This document shows positions 21,547 through 21,648 of a stretch of 21,648 nucleotides of DNA, one piece after another. Within the stretch, counting starts at the first letter, position 1; every line of letters starts with the position of its first letter. Position numbers and translations under genes: made by a program. Below the pieces are notes generated by a model. That model saw only the letters and a list, made by a program, of their open reading frames with translations, searched no databases and was not told where the DNA came from. Source of the stretch: an uncultured Flavobacteriales bacterium (GTDB lineage: Bacteria > Bacteroidota > Bacteroidia > Flavobacteriales_D > Sanyastnellaceae); assembly GCA_937967465.1 (NCBI GenBank), contig CALBSW010000178.1, positions 1 through 21,648 on the forward strand, read 5' to 3'.

Positions 21547-21648
21547 TTATTCCGCTCCACATTCAAGGTTGAAGAGGAGCAACAGGTCCAGGAGGTCCTG
21601 AATGCCCACACTTCCACTGAAGTCAAAGTCCCAGCAGATCGGCGCCAC
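21547..21648 (-). CDS. Secreted protein, C-terminal end with dockerin-like motif (5' part outside window)
   Basis: Only the last 33 codons are inside the window; the TAA stop is at 21549-21547. The readable tail has a cysteine, then DFDFSGSVGIQDLLDLL, a hydrophobic LLLF and a final EC before GAE. This resembles the C-terminal calcium-binding-like modules (D-x-D-x-S/N-G-x-V-x-I-x-D-L-L) found at the ends of secreted proteins in aquatic Bacteroidota, related in pattern to dockerin or EF-hand loops. The body of the gene and its function cannot be seen. It runs convergent to the seven-gene operon. Confidence 0.6.
   Translation of the reverse strand: MAPICWDFDFSGSVGIQDLLDLLLLFNLECGAE

Overview
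The window looks like chromosomal DNA of a GC-rich Bacteroidota, probably a marine or aquatic Flavobacteriales-type lineage. This rests on a TonB-dependent receptor, many short lipoproteins, two giant proteins ending in type B (CHU_C) type IX secretion (T9SS) domains, a PorP/SprF-like partner, a propeller protein with a type A-like T9SS tail, a TAnnTTTG promoter box and almost no Shine-Dalgarno sequences. The species cannot be named from the sequence. I saw no rRNA, tRNA, CRISPR array, insertion sequence or phage gene.

Layout. 3-2727 (+): the C-terminal part of a TonB-dependent receptor, cut by the left edge, and a coupled lipoprotein. 2733-4508 (-): a fused two-domain acyltransferase of the ornithine/glycine-lipid synthase type. 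4569-5513 (+): a glycerophosphodiester phosphodiesterase lipoprotein. 5527-9024 (-): an 1165-residue T9SS adhesin-like protein with a CSLREA-like start, a glycine-rich beta-helix, eight Ig-like repeats and a CHU_C end. 9128-10792 (+): asparagine synthetase B. 10890-11297 (+): a small unknown protein. 11320-12531 (-): a secreted propeller-like protein. 21547-21648 (-): the last 33 codons of a further secreted protein that runs off the right edge.

The most interesting part is 12611-21465 (+), seven genes joined by 1-4 base stop/start overlaps or a one-base gap. In order they encode two lipoproteins with DUF1549/DUF1553-like helical motifs, a Tat-exported DUF1501-like protein of the alkaline phosphatase superfamily, a lipoprotein with a CX4CH haem site and the WIEAGAP signature of Planctomycete-type cytochrome c domains, a small lipoprotein, a 1222-residue CUB/Ig-like/CHU_C protein and a PorP/SprF-like outer-membrane protein. 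This looks like a reduced version of the Planctomycete cytochrome-DUF1549-DUF1553-DUF1501 set, wired to a T9SS surface protein and its likely outer-membrane partner. Its substrate and purpose cannot be read from sequence.

A second striking feature is lysine avoidance. The 1222-residue CHU_C protein, the 151-residue lipoprotein and the mature cytochrome-like lipoprotein contain no lysine. The other CHU_C protein has six, all in its C-terminal sorting domain. Long open frames opposite many genes are explained by the GC-rich codon usage and are not called.
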